Made by a program: the position numbers and the translations under genes
The notes under the pieces: model-generated
The model's input: only the letters and a program-made list of their open reading frames with translations
Databases searched by the model: none
Told to the model about the DNA's origin: nothing
Source of the DNA: Saccharum officinarum
Lineage: Eukaryota > Streptophyta > Magnoliopsida > Poales > Poaceae
Reading direction: 5' to 3'
Assembly (NCBI GenBank): GCA_020631735.1
Contig: CM036191.1
Coordinates: 36,687,335 to 36,751,334 of the forward strand
Length of the DNA stretch: 64,000 nucleotides
Shown here: positions 43,538 through 55,180 of the stretch, piece by piece
Layout: each line of letters begins with the position of its first letter
Numbering within the stretch: the stretch's first letter is position 1

Positions 43538-43762
43538 GAGCAGTGGCACCATCCTAGGCGGACATACCGAGCATAGGGCGTGCTAGCGTAGCAGTCCCCG
43601 GGTATGGTACAGCTAGGAGGGAGCGGCTAAGCGGTAGTCGGAGTGGTCAGCCATTCATGGCCACATTTAGACATACAGACCTGTAAGTATAGTCGAAAAC
43701 TCCCTTTGGAACTTCATTTCACAATAGCTTATCAGACTAGTGTAGGCTAGAGTCTACAGAGG

Positions 43763-45205
43763 ATGTGGAGCACCCGGTGGGCAATCAGCCGCCATCAGCC
43801 GGGGGAGAGCAGCCACGCTGCAGAGGAGCATGTCATTCGTAGCGTGACTGCCGATCAGAGCAACCCCGCGCAGCAGCGAGCGGAGACGACGGCCACAGCC
43901 GAAGAACCCAATGCCGCCTCAGGTCCGGCGATGGGGGTTGTGGTGGTTGAAGAGGGCGGTGCTGGGAACTCTACCACTAAAGCTCCAGCGGCAGAGGGCA
44001 CTGGCACTAAAGAAGAGGCGGAGATTGAAGAAATCGTCCACCTAGAAGGGGAAAAGGTGGCGCTGCAATGCGTTCACGGCGCGAGAAGGCGAGGCGACGA
44101 GTGGGTATTCTACGAGGAAGACCACTCGGATCGTGCTGTCCGCAAACTGCAGTGGACAGTAGAAGACCTAATGGACCAGATAAAGGTAAGAGCACTGAGA
44201 CCCCAGTCTTTTTCAATCCAGCCTGTGCTCGGGAATTTCCGTTACTGACGCCTTGTTGTTTTGCAGAGTATTGAAAAAACGTCAGAGTACCGGAAGCGGT
44301 GCTTCGACACGATCATCCCGATGGTAGAGGAGAACAAGGCCCTAAAGGAAGATATGGTGCGCCTTCAAGAGGCGTTACAGCTGGTCCGGAGTGAGCGGGA
44401 CACTCTGTAGACCAGCGTAGAAGAGCAGCGCAACCAGCTTGACCAAGAGAGAAGAGGTATGTGACCAAGTCTTTTCTTATTTATCTGATTGTGGCTGACT
44501 GACAAACCACATTCTGCTCGGCGGGCATGGAGGCAGAGAAGACACTCCTTGTTGATAAGCTAGCTCAGCTAGCAAAGACCAACAAGGAGCTAATGGAGAA
44601 GAACACCCAGCTTGACAAGGAGCGCCAAAGCGAGGTTGCTCGCCTAACAAGCGAGAACACCAAGCTGAAGGAGCGGGTGACGAAGCAGGACAAGGACTTC
44701 GCAAGTGAGCCCCCGACTACTCAATTGTTGGTTCCCATTAGGACTATTCATCATGCTCAGCATGGTCTTTTGATCAAATGCAGTTTTATGCCAAAATGTC
44801 AAGATGCACCTGGAGGCATTAATGAAGGAGAAGGAGCACCTGGCGTCGAAATGCAAGGCGATGGAAGAGGGAATCAAGCCCGTGCTGGATCTAGTCGGTA
44901 TGGAACCAGAAGAGGGGCCAGCCGACCAGTCAATACAACCCGATGCCATCGTCAAGAGATACCAGAGCTCCTGGGCCTGCTTCAAGCAATACATCCGTGA
45001 TGTTGGCGAGTATGTGGCTGCCCACGTTCTGGGCGTGGTGCGGTCACATTATCCCGAGGTGGACCTGAGAAGGCTCAAAGCTGGCGTGTCGAGCAACACC
45101 GACCTGGTGAAGGCAGAGCAGCTCAGAGCCACCTCCCAGGCGACGGCTGCTAAGATGATCAGCGACGTAGACCTGTGTAGCGAGACTGAGCAGACCAGTC
45201 AATAG
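43763..45205 (+). pseudogene. Antisense extra ORF of the Tat element, 3-4 exons
   Basis: Plus strand, opposite to gag-pol. Exon 1 43763-44186 (MWSTRWAISRHQ ... RKLQWTVEDLMDQIK, donor AAG|GTAAGA). Exon 2 starts near 44266 after TTTTGCAG (SIEKTSEYRKRCFDTIIPMVEENKALKED) and has a stop (TAG) after SERDTL. Then comes coiled-coil MEAEKTLLVDKLAQLAKTNKEL (44527), and a last exon after 44783 ending in HVLGVVRSHYPEVDLRRLKAGVS. It resembles the coiled-coil 'putative gypsy-type' proteins of grass Tat elements. Function is unknown; the internal stop argues against a full-length product. Confidence 0.6.
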
Positions 45206-45670
45206 ATTAGAACTAGGAAAACTTATGTTGTATAGTTTAAGATATACTAAAACAGTTAGTGCTTTTGTAAATACATGGAGCACTCGGTGCCCGCGCAAAC
45301 CTATTATTATATCTCTGTATAATGCATAGTTATGATATTAGCAAACATCCTTGTTGACAACTTTCTTTCTTAATCGTATCGTATGACAAGCGTGAATAGT
45401 TATTTTGTCCTAGAATTACTCCAGCCCGTGCCTAGTCGATAGTCTAGAGCGTGAGGCACGGAGCCTAGACAAGCATAAGACCGCCGACCATAGCAGGCAA
45501 CTACTACCGACCACCAGAACGTAGTGAATGGATCTCATGCACGCGTGGGGAGAAATCAGAGACAACGCTGGCTCTAGGAAACTCAAGTAGGAGAAAAAAC
45601 TGGTCGGTAAACCACCAAACGAAAATTTGCGATGCAAATAAGAGATGGCCATAAAAACAGAATGAAATAT

Positions 45671-46900
45671 TTATTGAATGCTTGGGGTACAAAAAGGAGT
45701 ACATATCTTTTTTAGTAGCGGATTAGGCGTAGAAATGCCTAAGGTGATCGATATGCCACGAATTCGGGATGTCGACTCCGTCGATATCACACAGCCTATA
45801 AGAAGTAGGTCGGGTGACCTGCTTGACCATATAAGGCCCTCCCAATGTGACGCTAGCTTATGCAATTCTTCTGCTTTCTGCTTCCTTCGTAGAACCAAAT
45901 CGCCGACCACGAAGAATCTGTCCTTGACATTACGGTTATAGTACCTGCGCAAGGCCTCCAGATATTTAGCTGTGCGTGCATAGGTGTCAAGGCGGTGTTC
46001 CTCGGTGCAATTAACCTCAAGCTCTCTGGCCTCGGACGACCTCTCCTCGTCATGGTTCTCTACCCGTGGTGACCGGAAAGCAATGTCAGCTGGTAATACA
46101 GCCTCGGAGCCGAAGACCATGAAGTATGGAGAGATGCCAGTATTGCGACTAGGCTGGGTCCTCTGTCCCCAGACCGCAACCGGCAGCTCCTTCAACCATC
46201 TCCCAGGAGGCTTCTCATTTTCCTTGTACAACCTTTTCTTCAGGGCATCAAGGATCATACCGTTTGCTCGCTCAGCCTACCTATTAGCTCTTGGGTGCGC
46301 TACCGAGACGTACTTAACAACTATGCCTCTGTCATCGTAGACATTCCAAAAATCGTTACCGGTGAACATGGACCCCAGGTCAGTAATGATGCTATTAGGC
46401 AAGCCAAAGCGGTGGATAATTTCGTCGAGCAGCTCAACTGCTTTCTTTGCAGTCCCCAAAACTAAAGGCTTGTACTCAATTCATTTGGAAAATTTATCGA
46501 TAATTACATAAACCCATTGGAATCCTCCAGAGCCGGCTTGAAAGGCCCGATCATGTCCAGGCCCCAACATGCAAAAGGCCAGGACACTAGAATGGTCTGA
46601 AGTTTGTGGGCTGGAACGTGAGTCTGCTTGGCAAAGAACTGGCACCCCTCACAATGACGGACCAGCTTCTCGGCATCGGCGACAGCTAAAGGCCAATAAA
46701 AACCTGCTCATAAAGCCTTATCGACTAGTGTGCGCGAAGCGGCATGGTTGCCACAAGTATCAGCATGGATCTCTTCCAAAATTTTCAATCCGTGTTCCTG
46801 AGACACGCATTTTTGTAATAATTCCTCCTTCGCATTTTTGCGCATAAGGTTCCCCTCAGCCATCACATAATGCTTGCTGCGTTGTATGAGGCGTTCCATC
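45671..46900 (-). pseudogene. Integrase region
   Basis: Zinc-binding part 46899-46640 (HADTCGNHAASRTLVDKAL, stop, then CEGCQFF). Catalytic core pieces include RFGLPNSIITDLGSMFTGNDFW (46459-46277), where the central catalytic Asp is in the ITD motif. C-terminal part 46258-45830 (LKKRLYKENEKPPGRWLKELPVAVWGQRT, then SPYFMVFGSEAVLPADI). Several stops and a shift separate the pieces. No chromodomain is seen, as expected for Tat. Confidence 0.75.
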
Positions 46901-46956
46901 TCGGTTTTATCCTGAGGAACCTCTACAGAGGTAAGATATTTGATGAATGGTTCTCT

Positions 46957-47410
46957 CTAGTCTGTGGTGGTGGTCAGAATAGTGGCGACCAGCTGGTCTG
47001 CAGAAGGCTGTTCGACCACCGGCTTCTCTTGTTCCTCGGTAGATGGCTTGATAGTGTCATGAACGAAAACTCTATGGGGAATCGCTGCCCGGGTTGACCC
47101 TAGCTTTGAAAGCTTATCAGTCGCCTCATTGTCAACCCAGACCACGTGATGGAACTCGAGACCATAGAATTTATTCTCTAGCTTTCTGATCTGTGCACAG
47201 TAAGCATCCATCCGTTTGCTAGTACAGTCCCAGTCCTTGTTCACCTGATTTATGACAAGAGCAGAATCATCGAACACCATGAGCCTTTTAATGCCGAGCT
47301 CAATGGCGATGAGAAGGTCGTGCAGGGCCGCCTCGTACTTAGCGGCGTTATTGGAGGCCTTGAAATGGATGCGGAGGACATAGCTTAGCTTGTCCCGGAT
47401 GGTGAAATGA
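46957..47410 (-). pseudogene. RNase H (RVT_3 type) domain
   Basis: FKASNNAAKYEAALHDLLIAIELGIKR then MVFDDSALVINQVNKDW and WVDNEATDKLSKLGS: the RNase H fold with the Glu of AKYEA and the Asp of FDDSALV. Tat elements carry this second, host-like RNase H after the ordinary one. Confidence 0.75.
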
Positions 47411-47854
47411 AGTATACCCCCGCCCCGGCACCATCGATATTGCGGGAGCCTTCAAAATACATCTTCCAGTGCTCGGGAGAACTGTCAGAGACAGGTGTAT
47501 TCATATCTATCCATTCAACAATGAACTCGACTAGCGCCTGTGTCTTGATGGTCGTACGACTTCAAAATTCCAGCGAATATGGGCTAAGCTCCAACGCCCA
47601 TTTGATGATGCGCCCGTTGGCGTCTTTATTGCACAAGATATCCCCCAGCGGAAACTCAGTGACCACTTCGATGGGGTAAGTATCAAAATAATTGCGCAGT
47701 TTGTGAGAGGTGATCAAGATAGCATAAAGTAGCTTCTGGACCTAAGGGTAACAGGTCTTAGATTCGTTGAGTACCTCGCTGATGAAGTATACTAGTCGCT
47801 GGACCTTGTACACGTGCCCGACCTCCTCGCGCTCAATGATGATGGCAGTACTGA

Positions 47855-48685
47855 CTACCCGATTGGTGGCCGCAACGTAAAGCAACAAAGTCTCACCTTA
47901 CTTGGGCGCCGTGAGGACTGGGGAGATGTAAGAAACTGCTTGAGCTCTGCAAAAGCAGTGTTAGCTTCTTCCGACCACTCAAACTTCTCCTTTGCCTTGA
48001 GGAGTTTGAAGAATGGCAGGCCCTTTTCACCGAGCCATGATATGAATCGACCTAGGGCAGCCATGCACCCTGTTAGCTTCTGGATATCCTTGACGCACTT
48101 TGGCGGTTTCATCATCATGACTGCTTTGACTTTTTCCGGGTTTGGCCGTATGCCCTCATGGCTAACTATGTTGCCGAGCAGTATGCTAGACAGCACACCA
48201 AATATGCACTTCTTGGGATTTAGTTTCCATTGAAACTTATTGAGTGCCTTGAAGGTCTGATCGAGATCATCGACCAGAGTAGATGCTACTTTGGTCTTCA
48301 CCACTACGTCATCAACATATGCCTCAACAAGCTGATCTCTGATCTGATCACTGAGGCACTGTTGGATGGCCCGTTGATAGGTTGCGCCTGCATTTTTGAG
48401 CCCAAACGACATAGTTGTCTAGCAGTAAGCACCGAAAGGCATAATAAAGGATGTCTTAATCTGGTCCTCCTCTCTCAGAGAGATCTGAAGGTAACCAGAG
48501 TAGCAATCTAGAAAAGATAAGAGCTCGCAACCAGCGGTAGAATCTACGACCTCATCTATATGAGGCAAACCGAAGGGGTCCTTAGGGCAGTGTTTGTTGA
48601 GATCGGTGTAATCAACGCACATTCTCCATTTATTATTCTTTTTTCTTACAAGAACTGGGTTGGCAAGCCACTCCGGGTGATACAC
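47855..48685 (-). pseudogene. Reverse transcriptase (YVDD)
   Basis: 48685-48422 covers the first palm motifs (RMCVDYTDLNKHCPKDPFGLP, SFLDCYSGYLQI). A TAG follows FGAYC at about 48419. Then 48412-47855 continues MSFGLKNAGATYQR, with the catalytic YVDD at about 48308-48319 and the thumb region (IQKLTGCMAALGRFISW). Apart from the stop the domain is well kept. Confidence 0.85.
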
Positions 48686-48904
48686 CTATTTGATAAAGCC
48701 GGCAGCTAAAAGTCGGTTTACTTCTACCCTAATCGCCTCCTTTTTGTCCTGAGTGAACCGTCGTAGCTTCTGTTTTATTGGCTAGGCGGTCTTTGAAACA
48801 TCCAAGGAGTGCTCGATCAACTCCCGAGGTACTTTGGACATGTCTACAGGCGTCCATGCAAACACACTAACATTCTTCCTCAGGAAGCTGACGAGCGTGT
48901 CTTC

Positions 48905-49651
48905 CTATTTGGGATCTAAGGTGGACCCAATGCGAACCGTCTTGGACTTGTCGCCCGGAACTAGTTCCACCTCTTTAGTCTCCTTGGACTTCACAGCAGC
49001 GCGGGTGGCTTCTTTGCCAGGAATCTCAAGGTCAGCGGGAGGAATCTTCTTGGCATTGGCAATAGACTGTTGCATGCGGATCGGGAGCTCAAGGGCTTCA
49101 GCAGTTGCATAGCCCTCCTTCTTGCAGTTGTAGGCGATGAGAACGTTGCCTTTGAGAGAGATCATGCCCTTCTCGGTTGGCATCTTCAGAAGTAGATAAA
49201 CATAGTGAGGTACCACCATAAATTTGGCGAGAGCTAGTCAGCCAAGTATGGCGTGATATATTCCTTCGAAGTGGGCTACGATGAAATTGACGTAGTCGAT
49301 GTGGAAATGGTCGGCGGTGCCAAACTATACTACCAATGTGATCTATCCCAAGGGCTAAGAGGTCTACCCTAGAAGCACTCCCTAGAAAGGTGCATCGTAA
49401 GGCTCAAGGTCTTCCGGCTTAATATCTAACTTAGTTAGAGCATTGCGGAAGAAGATATTGAGGGCACTGCCGCCATCGATGAGCACCTTCTCGAATCGCA
49501 TGTTCCTGATGACAGGATCTAAAATGAGGGGGAAGCACCCTGGCTCTGGGATATTGGCCCAGTGGTTAGCTCTGCTGAACGTAATGGGTTGGTGCGACCA
49601 GTTTTGATAGTTGGGGTTAGCAACTCTTCCATCCGGGTTGTTGAGGGCCAT
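48905..49651 (-). pseudogene. Protease region
   Basis: 49651-49382 reads GCFPLILDPVIRNMRFEKVLIDGGSALNIFF, a retropepsin-like active site of the DGGS type, after the end of gag (PNYQNWSHQPITFSRANHW). 49219-48905 is the linker to RT (TEKGMISLKGNVLIAYNCKKEGYATAEA). Frames are separated by stops near 49340. Confidence 0.7.
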
Positions 49652-51600
49652 AACAGCTCGGGCGGTAAGCTTCCTCTGTCGCCCGTTCTACAGGGCAACT
49701 TTCCCACCGAAGATGCTGCGGACGCTTCTATCAGGATCATTGTAAGCATGAAGAGGGTCCTTGTCGCGTTCTTCTTTGGTCTTGTCCTCCTCATCGGGCC
49801 TCTTGTCGTCCCGGCGGTCATTTTTGTCACCGTCCTTATCACCACCGCGCTGCCTTTTACGGGTGTCCGAGCGGTAGATAGACTTCAGAACCCTGTAATC
49901 TCCCATTGTATGGCTAGAGTCCGGATGAGCCGGGTAGGGCCCCTGAAGTACCTTGGAGTAGGCAACCTCATAATTGCGCTTGGGCGTTGGCTTGACAGCG
50001 TTGACGATGTTATCCATTATTTGGTTGCGGCTCTGCCGCCCCCTAAAGTTGTTCTGCTGACGCCAATCACGATTGTCATTGCGGCGATCATAGATATCAT
50101 TGCGCCGATCATTGCGGTGGTTGTCACAACGCCGATCATCACGTCGGTCATTGGGGCGGTGATTTGGCTAGTCGGGACGAAGAGTCCAGCCAACATCCTC
50201 TTTAATCTACTGGTCGGCCTCATCAGCATCTGCCTACTTCTTCACCACCATGAGAAGGTCCTGAACAGAGTCAGGCCTCTTGCGAAGAAGTTTGGTCCTG
50301 AGAGCATCATGGTGGCGGAGGCCTCTGATAAATGCGGAGATGGCTTCATCGCTGATGATATTAGGGATGGATATCCACATTTTCGAGAAGCGGCAGATGT
50401 AGTCGCGCAACGGTTCATTTGGATAGTCTTTGACTTTCTCCAAATCGTACTTGTTGCTGGGCTGCTGACAAGTGGCCATATAATTGTCAATAAAAGCCCT
50501 CCTGAGCTGTGCCTAGGTGTCGATGGAGCCTTCCCTCAGGCGGAGAACCCATTGATTTGCGGACTGGTTGATGACCACAGGCAAATAGTTGGCCATCACA
50601 TCTTCATCGCCATGTGCTGCTTGGACAGCAATTTCATAGAGCGTTGTCCACTATTCAGGATTAGCCTTCCCATCATATGTGTCGATATTGTGGAGCTTGA
50701 AGTTTCTTGGCCAGATGACAGCACGGAGCCGATCAGTGAATGGTCAGAGGCCAGGGATATGGCCAGCATGCGGTGCATAGCCGCGGCCAGGTGCGCCATG
50801 TGCTTCATCATATTCCCGCCTGCGTTGCATCTCAGATGCATGACGCTCTTCTCGATTGTTTTCAATGCGGTTCCTCAAATTCAAATTGGCACTGAGGTGG
50901 TCACGGAGGTCACCTCCAGGCTGCTCCACTTCCTGGCCGGCACCGCATTGTCGACCACGGCCACCACCACGATTCGCAACACGCTCACCTCCATGACGTG
51001 CACCGCGCCCGCCTTGCTGATTACGTTCGCCCCTTGATCAGTGTCATGCTGGTCGGCATCGTGCCTGCCACCTTGATCTTAGGGATGGTGCGCCTCATAG
51101 TTAACGTCGTGGCCCTGGTAAAGATAAAGACCTCCTCGTTGTGAGGAGCCTCGTTGGCGATGACTCTGGGTGGAGGATGCTGATGGAGCAGGTGTACGCC
51201 TTTTGTTGACTTGGACTGTGGCCGCCTTCAAATAAGCCTTGTCAGCGTCAAGCGCCGGGGATTCTAGGAGCTTGTTGAGTTCGTTCATGGCGACAACAAT
51301 GTTGGCGCTTGGTGTCTTAAAAACCTGCTGGTTGTCGCACATGTCGAAACGTCAATCAGATCGCGGCAGATATCGCGCTGGCCACTCGCGGCTGCATCTT
51401 CTTCAGCATTTTCCAAGTCGACTCTTCGAGCCCTACGATCGGCGTTTCTTTCTTCTCGGGCAACCCTCTCTTGATCGGTTTCACCGTCACGAGGGGGCTC
51501 ATCGTTACTAACAGCGAAGACGGCGCCTTCGAAGCCAGGTGGAAAAGCTGCGAACTCCTACCCATATGAATCGACGAGGTGGGTATAGTTAGTCCCGTGA
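49652..51600 (-). pseudogene. Gag polyprotein region
   Basis: The retrotransposon Gag domain is recognisable at about 50740-50234: FKLHNIDTYDGKANPEQW, then EGSIDTQAQLRRAFIDNYM (in a shifted frame) and YDLEKVKDYPNEPLRDYICRFSKM. N-terminal pieces at 51342-51079 and 50929-50744 are charged. The C-terminal 50017-49688 is Asp/Arg/Lys-rich, with a degenerate knuckle where cysteines appear lost (PDSSHTMGDYR). Multiple shifts. The long open frame on the opposite strand here is a shadow. Confidence 0.7.
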
Positions 51601-52315
51601 GAATTGGTGGACCCGGTGCCCTCTTCTGGGATTGTAGAGAGCGAATCCTATCTGATCTGCCTAATATCCACCATGTTAACAGTAGGTGCAGGGTGGTCTG
51701 GTTCAGGCAAGTCTATCAGATAGGGATCCGAAACGTGGTCACGATCGGCGGGATCCACGAACAGGTATGGTATGCGGGCGGCGTACTCGGATGCCGTGTT
51801 CACCAACCTGTATGGGTAGGTGTTGGGTGAGCGCTCCATTAGGGCCAGTTGCGGGTACTGGTCGGTAACAAACCTCCTGCCCTTCTAGAGTCATCATGAT
51901 CACGAGATTGGGATCTAGGCGCCTCTAGCGGCCAGCCCGAGCTAGTCGGGAACAGCAATCCTTAGAAGACCGATCTCTGATCGAATCTACTAAGGTTAGG
52001 GTTTCGGCCAAATTAGTGGTGACCCAATCGATGGATTCGACCAGATCAGTGCTGTCAAGACGCCTCCCTTGATAGTGGGGAAGCGGTCGATGGGTGGTCA
52101 GAGGAGGCGACCCTGAGACTAGTCCCGAGATTGGATCCGCTATTGTCAATGCAGATTTGGTTGGCGCAGGGGCAGCCTGCACTGCCTCCACAACTTCAGC
52201 GGAACCGTCAGCGCCGGTGGTCCAGATGAACGTCCCGATCGTGAACGTCAGTCCCGCCAGAAGGACCATGGAAGCAGGGAAGTTGACCATCTGGCTCGCC
52301 ATAGAGTCTGTACGC

Positions 52316-52339
52316 ACACCCCCTACCTGGCGCGCACTA
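52316..52339 (-). other. Leader motif just inside the 5' LTR (PBS region)
   Basis: Minus strand GCGCGCCAGGTAGGGGG directly follows the LTR end ...CTCGTCGATA. This motif commonly follows the LTR in grass RIRE2-like elements and marks the primer binding region; I do not assign the tRNA. Confidence 0.5.
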
Positions 52340-53038
52340 TCGACGAGATGTGGTCGGCACTCTACCGAGGGGTATGCCCACGGTAGTAGATTATTGGCGG
52401 AGGTGCGCAAGATAACGATCTAGACGGTGACGCAAGAGGAACACGGGATCTATCCAGGTTCGGGCCGCGTATTGTGTAATACCCTATGTCCTGCGTCTTT
52501 GTGGATTGTATTCACTACAAGAAATGTCTCGGTTTTTGACGAAACGTTGATGAAACGTGCGTCACAAACCATGCGTCTTATTCCATGGTTTGTGATGTTT
52601 ATATGTTCATGTCACGTCGTTTGTGATGAAAAACGACGTGACATGAACATATAAACGTCACAAACCATGGAATAAGACGCATGGCTTGTGACGCACGTTT
52701 CATCAACGTTTCGTAAAAAACTGAGACATTTCTGGTAGTGATTGATGTGTGATCAGATGTCTTGAGGGGGAGGTCCTTGCCCGCCTTATATAGTCCGGGA
52801 GGTAAGGTTACAGATCTAAGGAATCCAATCCTAGACAATTATAACTCCTGTATCCGCAGAGGATACGATGTCTATCCTAACTGACTAGGTTTACTTGACC
52901 GTCAAGTAGTCTTTGCTTGCCCTGCACGACTCGCCGAGCAGTCCGGAGATCTGTGCGGGCATTTCTGGCGAGTTGGGCCACCTTGTCTGGCGCGGCCCAT
53001 GTGGAGCCATGAGAGTATACGGGTCTATACCCCCCACA
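52340..53038 (-). mobile_element. 5' LTR of the Tat element, interrupted by a MITE
   Basis: Begins TGTGGGGGGTATAGACCCG (53038, minus). TATA-like CTATATAAGG at about 52796-52785. Without the 228-base MITE and its duplicated ATT, the LTR is about 468 bases. The terminal CA has decayed to TA. Flanking ACTAT (53039-53043) cannot be compared because the other side is missing. Confidence 0.7.
52513..52740. mobile_element. Near-perfect palindromic CACTA-derived MITE
   Basis: CACTACAAGAAATGTCTCGG at the left, reverse-complemented at the right as ...GACATTTCTGGTAGTG. The two arms of about 110 bases differ at about five positions around a 6-base centre. The 3-base duplication ATT flanks it (52510-52512, 52741-52743), as for CACTA transposition. 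Inner motifs GTCACAAACCATG / CATGGTTTGTGA form further inverted repeats. No coding. An RNA copy would fold into a long hairpin. Confidence 0.93.
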
Positions 53039-53043
53039 ACTAT

Positions 53044-53265
53044 TGAGACAATCGCGATGAAGGTATTTGCAAGACACGGCTGGAGATTTAGCAATAGGCT
53101 TGCTTTTTAGTTGTGGTTTTTGGAAACGTTATTTGTTTTCACTATGGCTCAAAACTTTGTTTTTGAGATTCCCTGGACTGTTCTACTCTTGATTGTAATA
53201 AGGAATAGCTATATGCATTAGTTGATACAGAAGCTGGGTTATTAATATATTCCCTTTTCTAAAAA
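53044..53265 (+). mobile_element. LINE 3' end fragment
   Basis: Ends GCATTAGTTGATACAGAAGC then GGGTTATTAATATATTCCC and TTTTCTAAAAA, the usual 3' UTR tail of grass L1-like LINEs. It abuts the last codons of F-box D. Its 5' part would be on the far side of the gypsy element, in the lost sequence. Confidence 0.6.
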
Positions 53266-53324
53266 TCTATAATCGTGGCATTTGCGAGTCATTTGTTTAT
53301 ACGCCCAGCTTAATTGGTGATTAG
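53266..53324 (+). pseudogene. F-box gene copy D, last codons only
   Basis: Matches the end of exon 2 of copies B and C: ESFVYTPSLIGD then TAG at 53322-53324, followed by the same 3' flank (TAGCAGCAGCCATGCATGTG). The rest of the gene was displaced by the LINE and the gypsy element and is not in this contig. Confidence 0.8.
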
Positions 53325-53521
53325 CAGCAGCCATGCATGTGTCTGAGTGGTCACCTTTTTGTTCTTTTGAATAATTATGGTGTCACTCTTTGTGATATCA
53401 GTCTAGTTAATTTTTCCTTTGAGTCCTTCCATGTAATTGGTCAAGAAGAACTAATATTTTCATGTTTGTGATAAATGTTTCTCTTTGTTCGCTAGTATAC
53501 AAAGTATTTTAGGCCTGATTA

Positions 53522-53990
53522 ACAACGGCGGCCACCTCAGGCTCTAGGCTAATGTCCATCTCTGTTAACAATTTTTAAAGACATTCTATGGTCACTATCA
53601 CTACCTTTTGTTAATTGACTATTAGCAGAAGCGAGCTATTCCTTGATTTTAGGTGGCCATATAAAGCTAACCATGGACGCTAGATATCTGAAGACGAGAA
53701 ATATCAAGGCTGTTGTAGACCTCTTCTTTTTCTAGGAGTTTTCTATTTTACAAAATGGCTAAACTATGGAATTTGGCTACTAAGTTTAACCAAGCTGTTG
53801 GAGTTGCTCAGGCGGCCACCTCTGTTAATTGATTAACATAGACGAGCATCTTATAAGATATCTACCTCTGAAAATGTCTAGTAACAGAGGCAGGCATTCT
53901 AAGGTTCTGTTTCTAGAAATTGATTAGGTGGCCATTCTAGGATCCCACCTCTACAAATAGTTTGTCTCAAAACAAAATCGTAAATTTTTC
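53522..53990. mobile_element. CACTA-like subterminal array in the D flank
   Basis: Repeated CCTCTGTTAATTGATTAACA / GTAACAGAGGCAGGCA-like words with GGCGGCCACCT. A short related piece is seen at 39700-39830. No clear CACTA termini remain. Confidence 0.45.
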
Positions 53991-54009
53991 ATATGAACTC
54001 AGATATGTG

Positions 54010-55180
54010 TATACAATATGGCTTATTTGTCCCTGTAGAGGGTCTTTTCTGTGAGATGCACACATGTATAACGAGTTTGCTCAATCCAACAGGATATCAT
54101 AGCCAGCCCACTCCTAATCCAGGTCTTGCTGAGCCACTAGCATGCCTTCCGTGGCCACCATTGCACACCCACCCACACAGCTGTCTCCGTTGACCAGTAC
54201 GTGTGTCCACCTACATGCACACACCCGTCAGTGAGCTATCGGCGCGCTCGCTTGGTCTGCCATCAACACCTTCATGCGGCCCTTGCACGTATGCCTCTGT
54301 GCACCTATGTTGTTTTTCGCCTCTATGCCTCGAGTTTAAAGAAAAGGCAAGAAACAAATAAACAAAAGGAGCGTCATACGAAGGGTCTATTATTAGGAAG
54401 CTGCTACAGGCAGGCTCTTTGCCATGCCATCGGCCATCCGTTGCGTCCTGGTGCCATCCCTATTCTTCGTGCCTGATCGTCTTCAATGGAACCAATTGGG
54501 GAGAGCTCGTCTTTCACATGGTGGTCCACATGGGCGAACAATAGTGGGGCTACCTCTCGAGTGAGCAGAAATGCTACAGATGATACCAAGGCTCCTCTTC
54601 TTGAGGCATTCAAGGCTGAGATGAAGGCCCAGTAGTCTGATCTTACCACCTACGTGACTTGGCTACTTGAAGAGGCTTGTGCTAAGGTTATCCTGAAAGC
54701 ACTGTGATTGATCTCTTGATGTTACTCATGGCCCTTGGCTCTATGCATGAGAGGGGGCTCAATTTTGCAGTAGTTATGAGATTCTTAATGACGTGATGTA
54801 TACTGCTATTGTTGATGAGACTCGATCGCTTCACACCGAGACTCCACCATGGAGAACTTCCACCGTTAGATGTCTGTCTTCTCTGTGTCTCGAGTTTAAA
54901 GAAAAAGAATGAAATAAAAAGAAGCCCGAGGAAACGTCTAGTATAAGGTAGCAACTGCCACCAGGTGCTTTGCCATGGCATTAGTTGCGCGTCGTGGTTT
55001 CATCCCTATTCCTCAGTGCCCGATCATCTTCAATGGCACCAATTGAGGAGAGTTTGTCTTTCACATGGAGGTCCACATGGGCGGAAAACAATGTGGCTAC
55101 CACATGAGTAAGCAGAAATATCTATTATGCCCAACCCTGCCCATATCATGGCCACCTACCCGCACCAGTTGAAAATGAGT
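54010..55180 (+). pseudogene. Copia LTR tail and gag fragments, inverted counterpart of 8170-9430
   Basis: Plus-strand order: LTR tail, PBS-like GGATATCATAGCC (54101), gag fragment at 54400-54660 (FNGTNWG-type module with stops), a second gag fragment from about 54985 to 55180 (PIIFNGTN, then GEFVFHMEVHMGG). The layout repeats that at 8170-9430 in reverse, proving a shared unit. All frames are broken. Confidence 0.6.

Larger units (their letters stand above)
43538..53038 (-). mobile_element. Degenerate Tat-lineage Ty3/gypsy retrotransposon
   Basis: Minus-strand order: 5' LTR (53038-about 52340), leader, gag, protease, reverse transcriptase, RNase H, integrase, then a plus-strand (antisense) extra ORF. 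The 3' LTR is in or beyond the gap. An antisense ORF between integrase and the 3' LTR, and a protease of the DGGS type, are features of the Tat lineage (RIRE2, Grande and relatives). Stops and frameshifts interrupt gag, RT, RNase H and integrase, so it is not autonomous. Confidence 0.85.

Noticed and set aside
49562..51037. A 491-codon open frame on the plus strand
   Set aside because: It is the exact antisense of the gag/gag-pol region of the Tat element, and its composition (Ile/Val-rich) is what the complement of charged Gag gives.
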